Origin: Streptomyces sp. NBC_01571
GTDB lineage: Bacteria > Actinomycetota > Actinomycetes > Streptomycetales > Streptomycetaceae
Length of the DNA stretch: 64,000 nucleotides
Direction of reading: 5' to 3'
NCBI RefSeq assembly: GCF_026339875.1
Contig: NZ_JAPEPZ010000001.1
Coordinates: forward strand, 5,332,001-5,396,000
Below the pieces are notes generated by a model. That model ran no database searches, was not told the DNA's origin, and worked only from the letters and a program-made list of their open reading frames with translations. Positions within the stretch are counted from its first letter, which is position 1. Each line of letters opens with the position of its first letter. Positions 1 to 8,160 of this stretch are shown here, piece after piece. The translations under genes were made by a program, and so were the position numbers.

Positions 1-2119
1 GGCGGCCGGTCAGCCGCGCGGCGGTACCGGTTCCCTTGTCGACGACCGTCCGCAGCACGTCGGTGACGTTGTCCGCGACCTCCGGGCTGAAGGCTTCCTT
101 CACCTTGGCGACGGTCCGGTGCTCGAACACCACGCCGTCCTTGCTGGTGATCTTCTCGACCGAGTAGGGCTCGCGCTGGCGTCCGCTGTCCGCGAAGGTG
201 GCGTACGCACCGGCCATACGGATCGCGCTGGGGTCGGAGGTACCGATGGAGAACGAGGGGAAGGCGGAACTCGCCAGGCTGGTCTTGAGGATGCCAGCCT
301 TGAGCGCGGCCTGCTCCACCTTGTCCGTACCCACGTCCATGCCGAGCTGGACGTAGGCGGAGTTCACGGACTCCCGCATCGCCTCACGCAGGTCGATCTT
401 GTAGCTCGGCGGGTTGTACGACTCGTTTCCGTCGTTGGTCTGCAGCCACTCCTTGCCCTCCTCGTTGGTCCAGACGGAGTGGTCGTACTGCTTGATCTTG
501 AGTTTGTTCTTGCCGCTGTACAGGCTCTTCGGAGAGGCGATCTTGCGCTGTCCCGACCCGTCGGGATCCTTCACGCCCCACTGCATGGCGGCCGCGAGCA
601 CGAACGGTTTGAACGTCGATCCCACCTGGGCACCGGTCTGGTCGGCGTTGTTGGTGAAGTGCTTGGTCGCGTCCTCACCGCCGTAGATGGCCTTGATCGC
701 GCCCGTGGTCGGATCGACCGAGGCCCCACCGAACTGGACGAACTTGTCCGTGTCCGGCCGCACCTTGGGGTTGATCTTCTTGCTGCGGACTTCCTTCACA
801 GCGGCTTCGAGGGCGTTGACCTTCGACTTGTCGAAGGTCGTATGGATCGAGAAGCCGCCCTGCTGGAGCAGGTTCTCGGTGATCTTGGTGTTGTGGACGA
901 CGTATCCCTTGGCGAGGTCGACGAGATAGCCGATCTGGCCGCTGAGCCGAGTGTTCGAACGCGGATTCTGGGCCTTGGGAAGTGTTTTGAACGTGGCCCG
1001 CTTCGCAGCGCTCAGGTGGCCGTACTTGACCTCTTTGTCCAGCGTGTCCGACCACTGGGCCGTGGCCCGCCTCGTGTTGGCGTCGGAGTTGGCCGCCGGG
1101 TCGAGCGACGTCGCGCCCGCCGGGTCGTAGTAGGTGGCGCCCTTGAGCATCGCCGCCAGGAAGGCGCACTGGCTCGGGTCGAGCTTGATGGCGTCCTTGT
1201 CGAAGTACGCGCGCGCGGCCGCCTGGAGTCCGTACGCCCCGCGACCGTAGTACGCGGAGTTCAGGTACCCCTCCATGATCTTTTCCTTCTTGACCGTGGC
1301 GCCCACCTTGATCGAGACGAAGATCTCCTTGAACTTCCGGGAGATCGTCTGCGACTGGTCGTCCAGCATCGCGTTCTTGACGTACTGCTGGGTGATGGTG
1401 GAACCACCCTGCGTCTGCCCGCCCCTGGCCATGTTCAGGAAGGCACGCGCGATGCCCTTCGGGTCGACGCCGCTGTCGGTCTCGAAGGTCTTGTTCTCCT
1501 GCGAGATGACGGCGTAGCGCATCGCCGCGGGGATCTGCGAGTAGTTGATGATCTGCCGGTTCGTCTCACCACCGGTGGCGACCATCTGGGTGCCGTCGGC
1601 CCAGTAGTAGACGTTGTTCTGCGCCTCAGCAGTGTGCGCCACGTCGGGGACGCTCACCATCGCGTACCCGATGCCGGCCACGGCCACCAAGCTCCCGACG
1701 AAGCCGATGAACAGACCCGACACCAGCTTCCATGACGGCACCCAGCGGGCACCCCCCGACCGGCCCGCGCGCGGGTAGTCGATGAAGCGTTTCTTGACGG
1801 GCCCCGAGGGACGGCCACGACCGGGCCCGTTCGGGCCGCCGCGCCGGCCCGCGGATCCGGCTGCTTCCGTGCCTCTGCGGCGTCCGCCGCCACTGCTCCT
1901 CTGTGCCGCGCGCCGGGCCTCGGCGCGGCCCCCGTACGGGCGCTCCTCCTCACCCCCTGACCCACCGGAACCGGAAGGTGACTCATAGGAGTCGGAAGGT
2001 GACCCAGTGGCGCCTCGCGGTGTCGCGCGGCGGCCTGCGGACGGGCCGGGCTGGCCGCGCCGGGCCGCGGCACGTCCGCCGCCCTGCTGCTGCGGCGGTT
2101 TGCGACGGTGCTCGCTCAT
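1..2119 (-). CDS. Class A penicillin-binding protein (transglycosylase/transpeptidase), 3' end outside window
   Basis: Bifunctional peptidoglycan synthase that polymerises glycan strands and cross-links peptides outside the membrane. The visible 706 residues start at an ATG at 2119. They hold a Pro/Arg/Gly-rich cytoplasmic stretch of about 125 residues, one membrane anchor at about 130-155, a glycosyltransferase domain with the ENKTFETDSG motif (catalytic Glu near 208) and GGSTITQQYVKNAM, then a transpeptidase domain with STFK (Ser501, Lys504) and SVN (584-586). The KTG motif would lie just past the window edge, so the protein is cut only near its C terminus. It is transcribed away from the PadR gene. 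Family assignment is secure; which PBP paralogue it is cannot be told. Confidence 0.95.
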   Translation of the reverse strand, partial: MSEHRRKPPQQQGGGRAAARRGQPGPSAGRRATPRGATGSPSDSYESPSGSGGSGGEEERPYGGRAEARRAAQRSSGGGRRRGTEAAGSAGRRGGPNGPGRGRPSGPVKKRFIDYPRAGRSGGARWVPSWKLVSGLFIGFVGSLVAVAGIGYAMVSVPDVAHTAEAQNNVYYWADGTQMVATGGETNRQIINYSQIPAAMRYAVISQENKTFETDSGVDPKGIARAFLNMARGGQTQGGSTITQQYVKNAMLDDQSQTISRKFKEIFVSIKVGATVKKEKIMEGYLNSAYYGRGAYGLQAAARAYFDKDAIKLDPSQCAFLAAMLKGATYYDPAGATSLDPAANSDANTRRATAQWSDTLDKEVKYGHLSAAKRATFKTLPKAQNPRSNTRLSGQIGYLVDLAKGYVVHNTKITENLLQQGGFSIHTTFDKSKVNALEAAVKEVRSKKINPKVRPDTDKFVQFGGASVDPTTGAIKAIYGGEDATKHFTNNADQTGAQVGSTFKPFVLAAAMQWGVKDPDGSGQRKIASPKSLYSGKNKLKIKQYDHSVWTNEEGKEWLQTNDGNESYNPPSYKIDLREAMRESVNSAYVQLGMDVGTDKVEQAALKAGILKTSLASSAFPSFSIGTSDPSAIRMAGAYATFADSGRQREPYSVEKITSKDGVVFEHRTVAKVKEAFSPEVADNVTDVLRTVVDKGTGTAARLTGR

Positions 2120-2493
2120 CGAACGACTACTCCTAGGGCAGGCGCACCCTTGCGCGCCTGGAAACGGCGGCTGGTTTCCGGTCCCCCCGAAGTACGGATG
2201 CGGTCGATCACACATTCACCCGTACTCCACCGAGGACGAAGACGTCCTCAGGCGTCACTCGGTTCCCGGTGGTTTTGCATGGCGCACAGACTACGCACCG
2301 TCAAAACCCACCTAGCTCCGAAGTTCACCTCAAATCAGGCAACTTGCTTCGTATGAATCGGTGATGTGACGCCGTTCACCGTGGTCCCTCTTGTCGCAGA
2401 CGCATGGCCGTTCTATCGTGCTGATGTATCGAGTCGATACATCAGCTCGGCATAAAGAACGTGCCGAGGAGGCCGCGACAGACAGGAGGCGAC
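2120..2493. other. Divergent intergenic region between PBP and PadR genes
   Basis: 374 bp that must contain promoters for both the minus-strand PBP and the plus-strand PadR gene. The only clear structure is the 25-bp palindrome at 2421-2445. The A+T content is higher than in neighbouring genes, as expected for promoter DNA. Confidence 0.6.
2421..2445. promoter_or_regulatory. Perfect 25-bp palindrome, probable PadR operator
   Basis: Two 12-bp arms (CTGATGTATCGA and its complement) around one central base form an exact inverted repeat ending 48 bp before the PadR start codon. The ATGT...ACAT ends resemble known PadR-family operators, although their spacing (11 bp) is longer than the common 8 bp. 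Likely the autoregulatory site for the PadR gene and its ino1 partner (inference). Confidence 0.7.
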
Positions 2494-3201
2494 ATGAGCC
2501 GGCGCTCCGGCATCCTCGAGTTCGCCGTTCTCGGTCTGCTCCGCGAGTCCCCGATGCACGGCTATGAGCTGCGCAAACGACTCAATACGTCACTCGGTGT
2601 GTTCCGGGCGTTCAGCTACGGGACGCTCTACCCCTGCCTCAAGACGCTGGTCGCCAACGGCTGGTTGATCGAGGAATCGGGGAGCACCCCAGAGGACGCC
2701 CTCGCCGCACCACTCGCAGGGCGTCGCGCCAAGATCGTCTACCGATTGACGGCGGAAGGTAAGGAACACTTCGAGGAGTTGCTCTCGCAGACGGGTCCCG
2801 ACGCGTACGAGGACGAGCACTTCGCCGCTCGTTTCGCCTTCTTCGGGCAGACGTCACGCGACGTACGCATGCGCGTACTGGAGGGCCGCCGCAGCCGGCT
2901 CGAGGAGCGCCTGGAGAAGATGCGCGCCTCTCTGGCACGCACCCGGGAGCGCCTCGACGACTACACCCTTGAGCTCCAGCGCCACGGAATGGAGTCCGTG
3001 GAGCGCGAAGTGCGCTGGCTGAACGAGCTCATCGAAAGCGAGCGGGCGGGACGGGACATCAAGGGTTCCGCCACCGAAGGCACCTCCCGAGGTGTCTCCG
3101 ACGGTCCCGCTCCGCAGCACAGCACATCTGGAGAGACGGGCGGCCTGCCCCGGCACCGGGATGACTCCCGACCGGATCCGTCCGACGACACCACCACGTG
3201 A
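2494..3201 (+). CDS. PadR-family transcriptional regulator
   Basis: DNA-binding repressor, 235 residues. The N-terminal winged helix (about residues 5-90) contains the PadR hallmarks [20 protein letters not shown] and [12 protein letters not shown]; a C-terminal helical segment (about 120-190, Glu/Arg-rich, coiled-coil-like) is the dimerisation arm, and a charged tail follows. The ATG at 2494 is preferred over an in-frame GTG at 2461 because AGGAGG sits at 2484-2489. A perfect palindrome upstream suggests autorepression. The inositol-phosphate synthase gene follows after 44 bp in the same direction, so the two are probably co-transcribed and the regulator probably controls inositol synthesis. 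I recall this pairing being studied in S. coelicolor but cannot check it here. Confidence 0.93.
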   Translation: MSRRSGILEFAVLGLLRESPMHGYELRKRLNTSLGVFRAFSYGTLYPCLKTLVANGWLIEESGSTPEDALAAPLAGRRAKIVYRLTAEGKEHFEELLSQTGPDAYEDEHFAARFAFFGQTSRDVRMRVLEGRRSRLEERLEKMRASLARTRERLDDYTLELQRHGMESVEREVRWLNELIESERAGRDIKGSATEGTSRGVSDGPAPQHSTSGETGGLPRHRDDSRPDPSDDTTT

Positions 3202-3245
3202 GGTCCAGTCGGGGCTTCACCTCGTACACACAGGGAGCAACCGGA

Positions 3246-4328
3246 ATGGGTTCGGTTCGCGTAGCCATCGTCGGCGTGGGCAACTGCGCCGCCTCGCTGG
3301 TTCAGGGCGTCGAGTACTACAAGGACGCCGACCCGGCGACCAAGGTCCCCGGCCTGATGCACGTCCAGTTCGGCGACTACCACGTCGGTGACGTCGAGTT
3401 CGTCGCCGCCTTCGACGTCGACGCGAAGAAGGTCGGCCTCGACCTCTCCGACGCCATCGGTGCCAGCGAGAACAACACCATCAAGATCTGCGATGTCCCC
3501 AACAAGGGCATCACGGTTCAGCGCGGCCACACCCTGGACGGTCTCGGTAAGTACTACCGCATGACCATCGAGGAGTCCGCCGAGGCCCCGGTCGACGTGG
3601 TCCAGATCCTCAAGGACAAGCAGGTCGACGTCCTCGTCTGCTACCTGCCCGTCGGTTCCGAGAACGCGGCGAAGTTCTACGCCCAGTGCGCCATCGACGC
3701 CAAGGTCGCCTTCGTCAACGCCCTCCCGGTCTTCATCGCCGGCACCAAGGAGTGGGCGGACAAGTTCACCGAGGCCGGTGTCCCGATCGTCGGCGACGAC
3801 ATCAAGTCGCAGGTCGGCGCCACCATCACGCACCGTGTGATGGCGAAGCTGTTCGAGGACCGCGGTGTCCGTCTCGAGCGCACCATGCAGCTCAACGTCG
3901 GCGGCAACATGGACTTCAAGAACATGCTGGAGCGCGACCGCCTCGAGTCCAAGAAGATCTCGAAGACGCAGGCCGTCACCTCGCAGATCCCCGACCGCGA
4001 CCTGGGCGAGAAGAACGTCCACATCGGTCCTTCGGACTACGTGGCCTGGCTCGACGACCGCAAGTGGGCGTACGTCCGCCTCGAGGGCCGTGCCTTCGGT
4101 GACGTTCCGCTGAACCTGGAGTACAAGCTCGAGGTCTGGGACTCCCCGAACTCGGCCGGTGTCATCATCGACGCCCTGCGCGCCGCGAAGATCGCCAAGG
4201 ACCGCGGCATCGGCGGCCCGATCCTGTCGGCGTCGTCCTACTTCATGAAGTCCCCGCCGGTCCAGTACTTCGACGACGAGGCCTTCGCCAACGTCGAGAA
4301 GTTCATCAAGGGCGAGGTCGAGCGCTAG
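3246..4328 (+). CDS. ino1: Inositol-3-phosphate synthase
   Basis: Converts glucose-6-phosphate to myo-inositol-3-phosphate using NAD as an internal redox cofactor; feeds phosphatidylinositol and mycothiol in actinomycetes. 360 residues, the usual size of the short actinobacterial form. The Rossmann motif GVGNCA is at residues 10-15; characteristic blocks include [33 protein letters not shown] and SKKISKT. The start at ATG 3246 places the Rossmann strand directly at the N terminus; an upstream in-frame GTG would add an unrelated tail. A strong hairpin at 4446-4470 probably ends the padR-ino1 transcript. Confidence 0.96.
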   Translation: MGSVRVAIVGVGNCAASLVQGVEYYKDADPATKVPGLMHVQFGDYHVGDVEFVAAFDVDAKKVGLDLSDAIGASENNTIKICDVPNKGITVQRGHTLDGLGKYYRMTIEESAEAPVDVVQILKDKQVDVLVCYLPVGSENAAKFYAQCAIDAKVAFVNALPVFIAGTKEWADKFTEAGVPIVGDDIKSQVGATITHRVMAKLFEDRGVRLERTMQLNVGGNMDFKNMLERDRLESKKISKTQAVTSQIPDRDLGEKNVHIGPSDYVAWLDDRKWAYVRLEGRAFGDVPLNLEYKLEVWDSPNSAGVIIDALRAAKIAKDRGIGGPILSASSYFMKSPPVQYFDDEAFANVEKFIKGEVER

Positions 4329-4445
4329 AAAGACAGGCGCCGAGCGCCGGCCGACACGGCCCGCAGTGCCCGTAGGACAAGGCACCGCGGGCCGGTGGGA
4401 CGCCGCGCGCGGCGCCGAGGGGCACTTCGCTCCTGCCCGTCGAGG

Positions 4446-4470
4446 GTCCCCGGGTCACTCACCCGGGGAC
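4446..4470 (+). terminator. Hairpin terminator after ino1
   Basis: A perfect 10-bp stem (GTCCCCGGGT and its complement) with a 5-nt loop lies 118 bp after the ino1 stop and 27 bp before the MFS start. No T-run follows, as is usual for Streptomyces terminators. Confidence 0.7.
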
Positions 4471-4496
4471 CTTCCTCGTATGTGAGGCTGTGCCCC

Positions 4497-5774
4497 ATGG
4501 CCGTCGTGCGTGATCTGCGCGTCCTCCTGCGCCTCCAGAACTTCCGACGTCTGCTCGGGGTCCGCCTGCTGTCCCAGGGCGCCGACGGGGTCTTCCAGGT
4601 CGCGCTCGCCACCTACGTCGTCTTCTCCCCGGAGAAGCAGACCTCCGCTGCCTCGATCGCCTCGGCGATGGCCGTACTGCTCCTCCCGTACTCCCTCATC
4701 GGCCCCTTCGCGGGCGTCCTGCTGGACCGTTGGCGGCGCCGCCAGGTCTTCCTGTACGGCAATCTGCTGCGGGCCGCGCTGGCGTGCCTGACGGCCGTTC
4801 TGATGCTGAGCCACGTGCCCGCCTGGCTCTTCTACGCCTCCGCGCTGTGCGTCACCGCGGTCAACCGCTTCGTCCTCGCGGGTCTCTCGGCCGCCCTGCC
4901 CCGCGTCGTCGACCCGGACCGGCTGGTGATCGCCAACTCGCTCTCTCCCACCGCCGGGACACTCGCCGCGACCGCGGGCGGGGGCCTCGCCTTCGTCGTG
5001 CGACTGGTCGGCTCGGACTCTGACTCGGCGGTCGTGCTCGTCGGGGCGGCCCTCTATCTGTGCGCGGCGCTCGCCGCGCTGCGCATCTCGCCGGAACTGC
5101 TCGGCCCGGAGCAGCACTTGGTGCGGCCGAACCTGCGCACGGCGCTCGCCGGCACCGCCCGCGGTCTGGTGGCGGGCGTGCGCCATCTCGCCGAGCCCGC
5201 GCGGCGGGAGGCCGCCTGGGCGCTCCTGGCCATGACGTTGATGCGCTTCTGCTATGGCGCCCTGACGGTCATGATGCTGATGCTCTGCCGGTACGCCTGG
5301 TCGTCCGGCTCGGACGACGGGCTCGCCCTGCTGGGGCTGGCCGTGGGCATATCGGGGGCGGGCTTCTTCGCCGCGGCCGTGGTGACGCCCTGGGCGGCGG
5401 GGCGACTGGGCCCCAGGGGCTGGATCCTCGTGTGCGCCGGTACGGCCGCGCTCCTGGAGCCCGCTCTCGGCCTGTACTTCACCCCGCCCCCTGTGCTGGC
5501 CGCCTCCTTCGTCCTGGGCCTGACCACACAGGGCGCGAAGATAGCCACCGACACCGTGGTGCAGTCCTCGGTCGACGACGGCTACCGCGGCCGGATCTTC
5601 TCCGTCTACGACGTCCTGTTCAACGTCGCGTTCGTCGGCGCGGCCGCGGTGGCCGCACTGATACTGCCTTCTGACGGCCGCTCGGTTCCGCTGGTCGTCA
5701 CCGTGGCCCTGCTCTACGCCGCGGTTGCTCTATCTATGGCCCGTTTTGATCGCCAGTCAGTGTCACATCAATGA
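4497..5774 (+). CDS. MFS transporter
   Basis: Integral membrane protein of 425 residues with about 12 hydrophobic segments. The MFS signature between helices 2 and 3 is visible as GPFAGVLLDRWRRRQV, and a related motif follows in the second half (GRIFSVYDVLFNV region). Closest in style to drug/exporter-type MFS proteins of the ENTS/MdfA-like group found in actinomycetes, but the substrate cannot be predicted. The ATG at 4497 directly precedes a short cytoplasmic stretch and the first helix; the upstream in-frame extension reads through the terminator hairpin and is rejected. Monocistronic by context. Confidence 0.9.
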   Translation: MAVVRDLRVLLRLQNFRRLLGVRLLSQGADGVFQVALATYVVFSPEKQTSAASIASAMAVLLLPYSLIGPFAGVLLDRWRRRQVFLYGNLLRAALACLTAVLMLSHVPAWLFYASALCVTAVNRFVLAGLSAALPRVVDPDRLVIANSLSPTAGTLAATAGGGLAFVVRLVGSDSDSAVVLVGAALYLCAALAALRISPELLGPEQHLVRPNLRTALAGTARGLVAGVRHLAEPARREAAWALLAMTLMRFCYGALTVMMLMLCRYAWSSGSDDGLALLGLAVGISGAGFFAAAVVTPWAAGRLGPRGWILVCAGTAALLEPALGLYFTPPPVLAASFVLGLTTQGAKIATDTVVQSSVDDGYRGRIFSVYDVLFNVAFVGAAAVAALILPSDGRSVPLVVTVALLYAAVALSMARFDRQSVSHQ

Positions 5775-5872
5775 CACAGAGCCCCTCCTGACTACTGCGT
5801 TGTCACAGGCTCCCGGTAACTTACGTGAGTCTTATTTCGCGCCACGCGCCTAGGTTCCAGGGGGGACCCCGA

Positions 5873-6352
5873 ATGACTACTCCGCCGCCCCACGGCCAGA
5901 ACCCGTACGCCCAGCAGCCCACCGCTCCCATGGGGCAGCAGCCCGTCCAGCCCGGGGTTCCCCCGCAGCAGCCCTACGCGCCGTTCCCCAACCAGGGTGC
6001 CCCGGTGCCGCCGCCGGCCCCCAGCCCGGCCAAGCGGGGCGGCAAGAAAGCGCTGCGCATCGTCGCGCTGATACTCGTCGCCGTGGCTCTGTACGGGGTG
6101 AAGTGGTACCTCGGCCAGAACGACGCGGAGACCGCGTCGGTCGGCAACTGCATGCACAACGACGGCACGGACTCCAAGGCCGACCTCAAGACGGTCGACT
6201 GCTCCTCGGGTGACGCCCAGTACAAGGTCGTCGAGAAGTTCGACGACACCAGCGACGAAAACAAGTGCAAGGACGTCACGGACTCGACGATCGCCTACAT
6301 CCAGTCGGGCGGTGGCCACGACGTGGTGCTGTGCCTGAAGGAGAACAAGTAG
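5873..6352 (+). CDS. Small membrane protein with extracytoplasmic Cys-containing domain (LppU-like)
   Basis: 159 residues of unknown function. Residues 1-50 are Pro/Gln/Ala-rich and probably disordered (repeats of QQP and PYAQQP). A single membrane segment lies at about 58-75 (ALRIVALILVAVALYGVKW), followed by a C-terminal domain of about 85 residues with four cysteines (in the contexts GNCMHND, DCSSGD, NKCKD, VLCLK) that could form two disulphides outside the cell. This layout resembles the LppU/SCO3897 group of actinobacterial envelope proteins (resemblance, not proof). The start was chosen at ATG 5873. It converges with the CCA enzyme gene across two parS-bearing hairpins. Confidence 0.85.
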   Translation: MTTPPPHGQNPYAQQPTAPMGQQPVQPGVPPQQPYAPFPNQGAPVPPPAPSPAKRGGKKALRIVALILVAVALYGVKWYLGQNDAETASVGNCMHNDGTDSKADLKTVDCSSGDAQYKVVEKFDDTSDENKCKDVTDSTIAYIQSGGGHDVVLCLKENK

Positions 6353-6369
6353 CGGCACCGTTCACATAC

Positions 6370-6409
6370 GGCGAGGGGTGGTGTTTCACGTGAAACACCA
6401 CCCCTCGCC
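6370..6409. terminator. 40-bp perfect palindrome with parS at its axis (bidirectional terminator)
   Basis: Inverted repeat of 20 bp per arm with no loop outside the centre. The 14-mer GTTTCACGTGAAAC (6383-6396) is its exact middle. It starts 18 bp after the plus-strand stop and lies downstream of the converging cca gene, so it can serve transcription in both directions while also offering a ParB site. Confidence 0.8.
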
Positions 6410-6425
6410 ACTCTCCCTCGCTCAC

Positions 6426-6461
6426 CCGTGGGTCATGTTTCACGTGAAACATGACCCACGG
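6426..6461. terminator. 36-bp perfect palindrome with second parS at its axis
   Basis: Arms of 18 bp flank the axis of GTTTCACGTGAAAC (6437-6450). The outer arm sequence differs completely from the first palindrome, so the two are not a simple duplication; only the parS core is shared. It ends 9 bp from the cca stop codon and is the likely cca terminator. Confidence 0.8.
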
Positions 6462-6470
6462 CCTTGAGCC

Positions 6471-7937
6471 TCAGCCCTGCTCGGACCACCACTCCTTGAG
6501 CGCCGCCACTGCCGCGTCGTGTTCCATCGGGCCGTTCTCCAGTCGGAGCTCCAGCAGGAACTTGTACGCCTGGCCGATCGCCGGGCCCGGGCCGATACCC
6601 AGGATCTCCATGATCTGGTTGCCGTCGAGATCGGGCCGGATCGCGTCCAGCTCCTCCTGCTCCTGAAGCCGGGCGATGCGCTCCTCCAGGCCGTCGTACG
6701 CACGCGAGAGTGCGGTCGCCTTGCGCTTGTTACGGGTGGTGCAGTCGGAGCGGGTCAGCTTGTGAAGACGGTCGAGGAGCGGCCCCGCGTCCCGTACGTA
6801 CCGACGGACCGCGGAATCGGTCCATTCACCGGTGCCGTACCCGTGGAACCGCAGATGAAGTTCGACCAGTCGGGAGACGTCCTTCACGAGCTCGTTCGAG
6901 TACTTGAGCTCCGACATCCGCTTCTTGGTCATCTTCGCGCCCACCATCTCGTGGTGATGGAAGGAGACCCTTCCGTCCTGCTCGAAGCGCCGGGTCCTCG
7001 GCTTGCCGATGTCATGCAACAGCGCGGCCAGTCTCAGGACCAGGTCGGAGCCGTTCTCCTCGAGCTCCATGGCCTGTTCCAGGACGATCAGGGTGTGATC
7101 GTAGACGTCCTTGTGCCGGTGGTGCTCGTCACGTTCCAGCCGCAGGGCCGGCAGCTCGGGCAGCACATGGGCCGAGAGACCGGTGTCGACGAGCAGCGTC
7201 AGGCCCTTGCGCGGGTGCGCGGAGAGAAGGAGCTTGTTGAGCTCGTCCCGTACCCGTTCCGCCGAGACGATCTCGATACGTCCTGCCATGTCCGTCATCG
7301 CCGCGACGACGTCCGGGGCCACCTCGAAGTCGAGCTGAGCCGCGAACCTGGCGGCACGCATCATCCGCAGTGGATCGTCGGAGAAGGACTGCTCGGGCGT
7401 TCCCGGGGTGCGCAGCACCCGGGCGGCCAGGTCGTCCCGGCCGCCGTGCGGGTCGATGAACTTCTTCTCCGGCAGCGCGACAGCCATCGCGTTCACGGTG
7501 AAATCACGGCGCACGAGGTCTTCCTCGATCGAGTCGCCGTAGGACACCTCGGGCTTGCGGGACGTCCGGTCGTACGCCTCGGAGCGGTACGTCGTGATCT
7601 CGATCTGGAACGACTGCTGTACGCCGTCCACGAGGGCGTCCTTCTGGGCGCCGACGGTGCCGAAGGCGATCCCGACCTCCCAGACGGCGTCCGCCCAGGG
7701 CCGCACGATCTTCAGTACGTCCTCGGGCCGGGCATCCGTGGTGAAGTCCAGGTCGTTGCCGAGCCGGCCGAGGAGCGCGTCCCGGACCGAGCCGCCGACG
7801 AGGGCGAGGGAGAACCCGGCCTCCTGGAACCGGAGGGCGAGGTCGTCGGCGACAGGGGACACCCGCAGCAGTTCACTCACCGCGCGGTGCTGCACCTGGC
7901 TCAGGGCACTGGGATTGTCTTCGTTGGCGTTCGGCAC
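6471..7937 (-). CDS. cca: CCA tRNA nucleotidyltransferase / polyA polymerase family with HD domain
   Basis: Adds or repairs the 3' CCA of tRNAs. 488 residues, GTG start at 7937. Class II nucleotidyltransferase head domain with GGSVRD (48-53) and the metal-binding DLDFTT (62-67). VRRDFTVNAMAV and the neck and body regions follow, then a C-terminal HD phosphohydrolase domain with HDIGKP (His308-Asp309), as in other actinobacterial enzymes also annotated PcnA. Transcribed towards the parS palindromes. In M. tuberculosis the same gene sits on this side of the DUF6049/mviN block, supporting orthology. Confidence 0.95.
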   Translation of the reverse strand: MPNANEDNPSALSQVQHRAVSELLRVSPVADDLALRFQEAGFSLALVGGSVRDALLGRLGNDLDFTTDARPEDVLKIVRPWADAVWEVGIAFGTVGAQKDALVDGVQQSFQIEITTYRSEAYDRTSRKPEVSYGDSIEEDLVRRDFTVNAMAVALPEKKFIDPHGGRDDLAARVLRTPGTPEQSFSDDPLRMMRAARFAAQLDFEVAPDVVAAMTDMAGRIEIVSAERVRDELNKLLLSAHPRKGLTLLVDTGLSAHVLPELPALRLERDEHHRHKDVYDHTLIVLEQAMELEENGSDLVLRLAALLHDIGKPRTRRFEQDGRVSFHHHEMVGAKMTKKRMSELKYSNELVKDVSRLVELHLRFHGYGTGEWTDSAVRRYVRDAGPLLDRLHKLTRSDCTTRNKRKATALSRAYDGLEERIARLQEQEELDAIRPDLDGNQIMEILGIGPGPAIGQAYKFLLELRLENGPMEHDAAVAALKEWWSEQG

Positions 7938-8160
7938 AACAGAAAAGGGTACGTGGCCGGGGCACCCCGGGGCGCCTCCATAAAACGTGCACAGGCGTCC
8001 TCCCCTTTACACGCGCCTCAATACACGCACATACGGGACAGTCGGCCCAGTCTCCCGATCTTGTGGAGCACTCCGCGGCACTTCCTCTCAGCGCGCATCG
8101 TTACCATGCGTGGACGCACATTCCGACGACCACTGACGACGACGAGGGACGGGCGAGCGC

